Positions 63,405 through 64,000 of a stretch of DNA of 64,000 nucleotides are shown here, one piece after another. The DNA lies in assembly GCA_947449735.1 (NCBI GenBank), contig CANFTB010000017.1, positions 1 through 64,000 on the forward strand, written 5' to 3'. The stretch's first letter is position 1, and each line of letters opens with the position of its first letter. The position numbers and the translations under genes are program-made. The stretch comes from Chthoniobacteraceae bacterium. GTDB taxonomy: Bacteria > Verrucomicrobiota > Verrucomicrobiia > Chthoniobacterales > Chthoniobacteraceae. Under the pieces are notes generated by a model. It was not told the DNA's origin. It ran no database searches and saw only the letters and a program-made list of their open reading frames with translations.

Positions 63405-64000
63405 CTACTCGATGTACTGGGGCGCCCAGAGGCCGCTCTTCACCTCGGGCATCTTCCCAGACTTGGGCAGACTGGAGGCGACAGCCGATTGCAACTGACC
63501 CGAAAGCATTGCCACGGTCCCCTGATGCTCCTGCTTCTCCGCGAGGTTGTTGATCTCCTTCGGATCGTTGTCGTGATCGTACAACTCCCTGCCCTTGCGT
63601 CCCTCGTCCCACTCCGTGTACCGCCACTTGGCCGTACGCAGGCTGTAGCCGAAAAACATCTTCCCCTCCGAACCCACGTCGCTGCGCGCGCTTGCGCGCC
63701 CCCAGTTGCCAGCCCCCCGGGCCACCTGGGTGAGCGCCCAGCCCCGCCCCTCCTTGGAAGGATCCTTGAGCATCGGCACGAGGCTCTGCCCCTGCACATT
63801 GTCGGGAACCGGCACGCCGCACAGCTCGCCGAGCGTCGGCAGCAAATCCACCAAACTCACGGGCGAGGCCGCCTGAACACCCTTCTTCATCCCCGGCGCG
63901 ACCACCAGTAACGGCACGCGGGCGCTCTCCTCAAACAAACTCATCTTCTGCCAGAGCCCGTGCTCGCCAAGATGATAGCCGTGGTCGCTCGTGAACACGA
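63405..64000 (-). CDS. Sulfatase, C-terminal part (5' end outside the window)
   Basis: The last 198 or so residues of a type I sulfatase. It opens with FTSDHGYHLGEHGLWQK, whose Asp-His is a metal/substrate site of the alkaline-phosphatase-like fold, then the PLLVVAPGMKKG and SLVDLLPTLGELCGVPVP blocks and the C-terminal ELYDHDNDPKEINNLA, resembling iduronate-2-sulfatase-type enzymes. The region with the formylglycine cysteine lies upstream of the window edge. It would release sulfate from glycans; the SUMF1-domain proteins in the window are not its maturase because they lack catalytic cysteines. The gap 63188-63404 holds no gene I can support. Confidence 0.93.
   Translation of the reverse strand, partial: VFTSDHGYHLGEHGLWQKMSLFEESARVPLLVVAPGMKKGVQAASPVSLVDLLPTLGELCGVPVPDNVQGQSLVPMLKDPSKEGRGWALTQVARGAGNWGRASARSDVGSEGKMFFGYSLRTAKWRYTEWDEGRKGRELYDHDNDPKEINNLAEKQEHQGTVAMLSGQLQSAVASSLPKSGKMPEVKSGLWAPQYIE

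Overview
The window looks like a chromosomal stretch from a high-GC member of the Planctomycetes-Verrucomicrobia-Chlamydiae (PVC) group, most likely Verrucomicrobia. The evidence is two pairs of genes for planctomycete-type cytochrome (DUF1549/DUF1553) and DUF1501 proteins, a sulfatase, a large protein with the PVC 'membrane-bound dehydrogenase' propeller, a Tat-exported Gfo/Idh/MocA oxidoreductase, SUMF1-domain proteins, and a small lipoprotein with a C-terminal 'PPGTEVKDP' signature I associate with Verrucomicrobia. I saw no rRNA, tRNA, CRISPR array, insertion sequence or prophage. The assignment rests on gene content only.

Layout. 231-1908: a tightly overlapping trio (DUF1573, rhodanese, MauE/DoxX) that looks like an envelope thiol/redox unit. 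2009-11140: a carotenoid locus. On the minus strand, from 9527 down to 2009, lie a DUF2892 membrane protein, a CrtN-type desaturase, an aldehyde dehydrogenase, a second CrtN/CrtP-type enzyme, an acyltransferase and a glycosyltransferase with an extra thioredoxin-like domain. This order of activities matches the late steps of staphyloxanthin-like C30 glyco-carotenoid ester synthesis. Divergent from it is a CarH-type MerR/B12 photoreceptor gene followed by an SRPBCC gene. The divergent promoters share their -35 region, and an inverted repeat lies across it. A seven-unit (GGGGAC) tract sits in the only long gap of the operon, in the leader of the aldehyde dehydrogenase gene. No squalene or dehydrosqualene synthase is present, so the C30 precursor must be made elsewhere.

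11269-17917: an M29-like metallopeptidase, a soluble NtrB-like histidine kinase, a monoheme cytochrome fused to a predicted outer-membrane beta-barrel (Cyc2-like architecture), and acetyl-CoA synthetase with a small membrane protein. 18099-25924: a DUF1549/DUF1553 - DUF1501 - MFS transporter - class V aminotransferase run, converging on an M20 deacylase. 26146-28661: a lipoprotein, a PhzF-family protein and an O-methyltransferase. 28849-33871: a receptor-like pseudokinase/SUMF1 protein, divergent from two consecutive PilT-type motor ATPases.

34270-44926: a large TPR protein and its partner, aconitase with a clear terminator, a second DUF1549/DUF1553 - DUF1501 pair, and an EF-hand protein. 45101-49169: a Gfo/Idh/MocA oxidoreductase followed by an NHL-propeller/SUMF1 protein whose C-terminal half closely resembles that of the pseudokinase protein. 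49406-51895: a GNAT acetyltransferase, a lone larB and a DEAD-box helicase. 52054-55840: sulfate assimilation genes (cysH, cysD, fused cysNC). 56061-64000: tex, a CCA-adding-type nucleotidyltransferase, a 1152-residue SGNH/propeller/HEAT/cupredoxin protein whose 3' end overlaps the nucleotidyltransferase gene, and the C-terminal part of a sulfatase that runs off the window.

Together the genes suggest an aerobic heterotroph that degrades (probably sulfated) glycans, makes light-induced carotenoids, and has surface motility or adhesion. The most unusual items are the carotenoid locus with its repeat and divergent control region, the two sensor/SUMF1 proteins, and the cytochrome-porin fusion.
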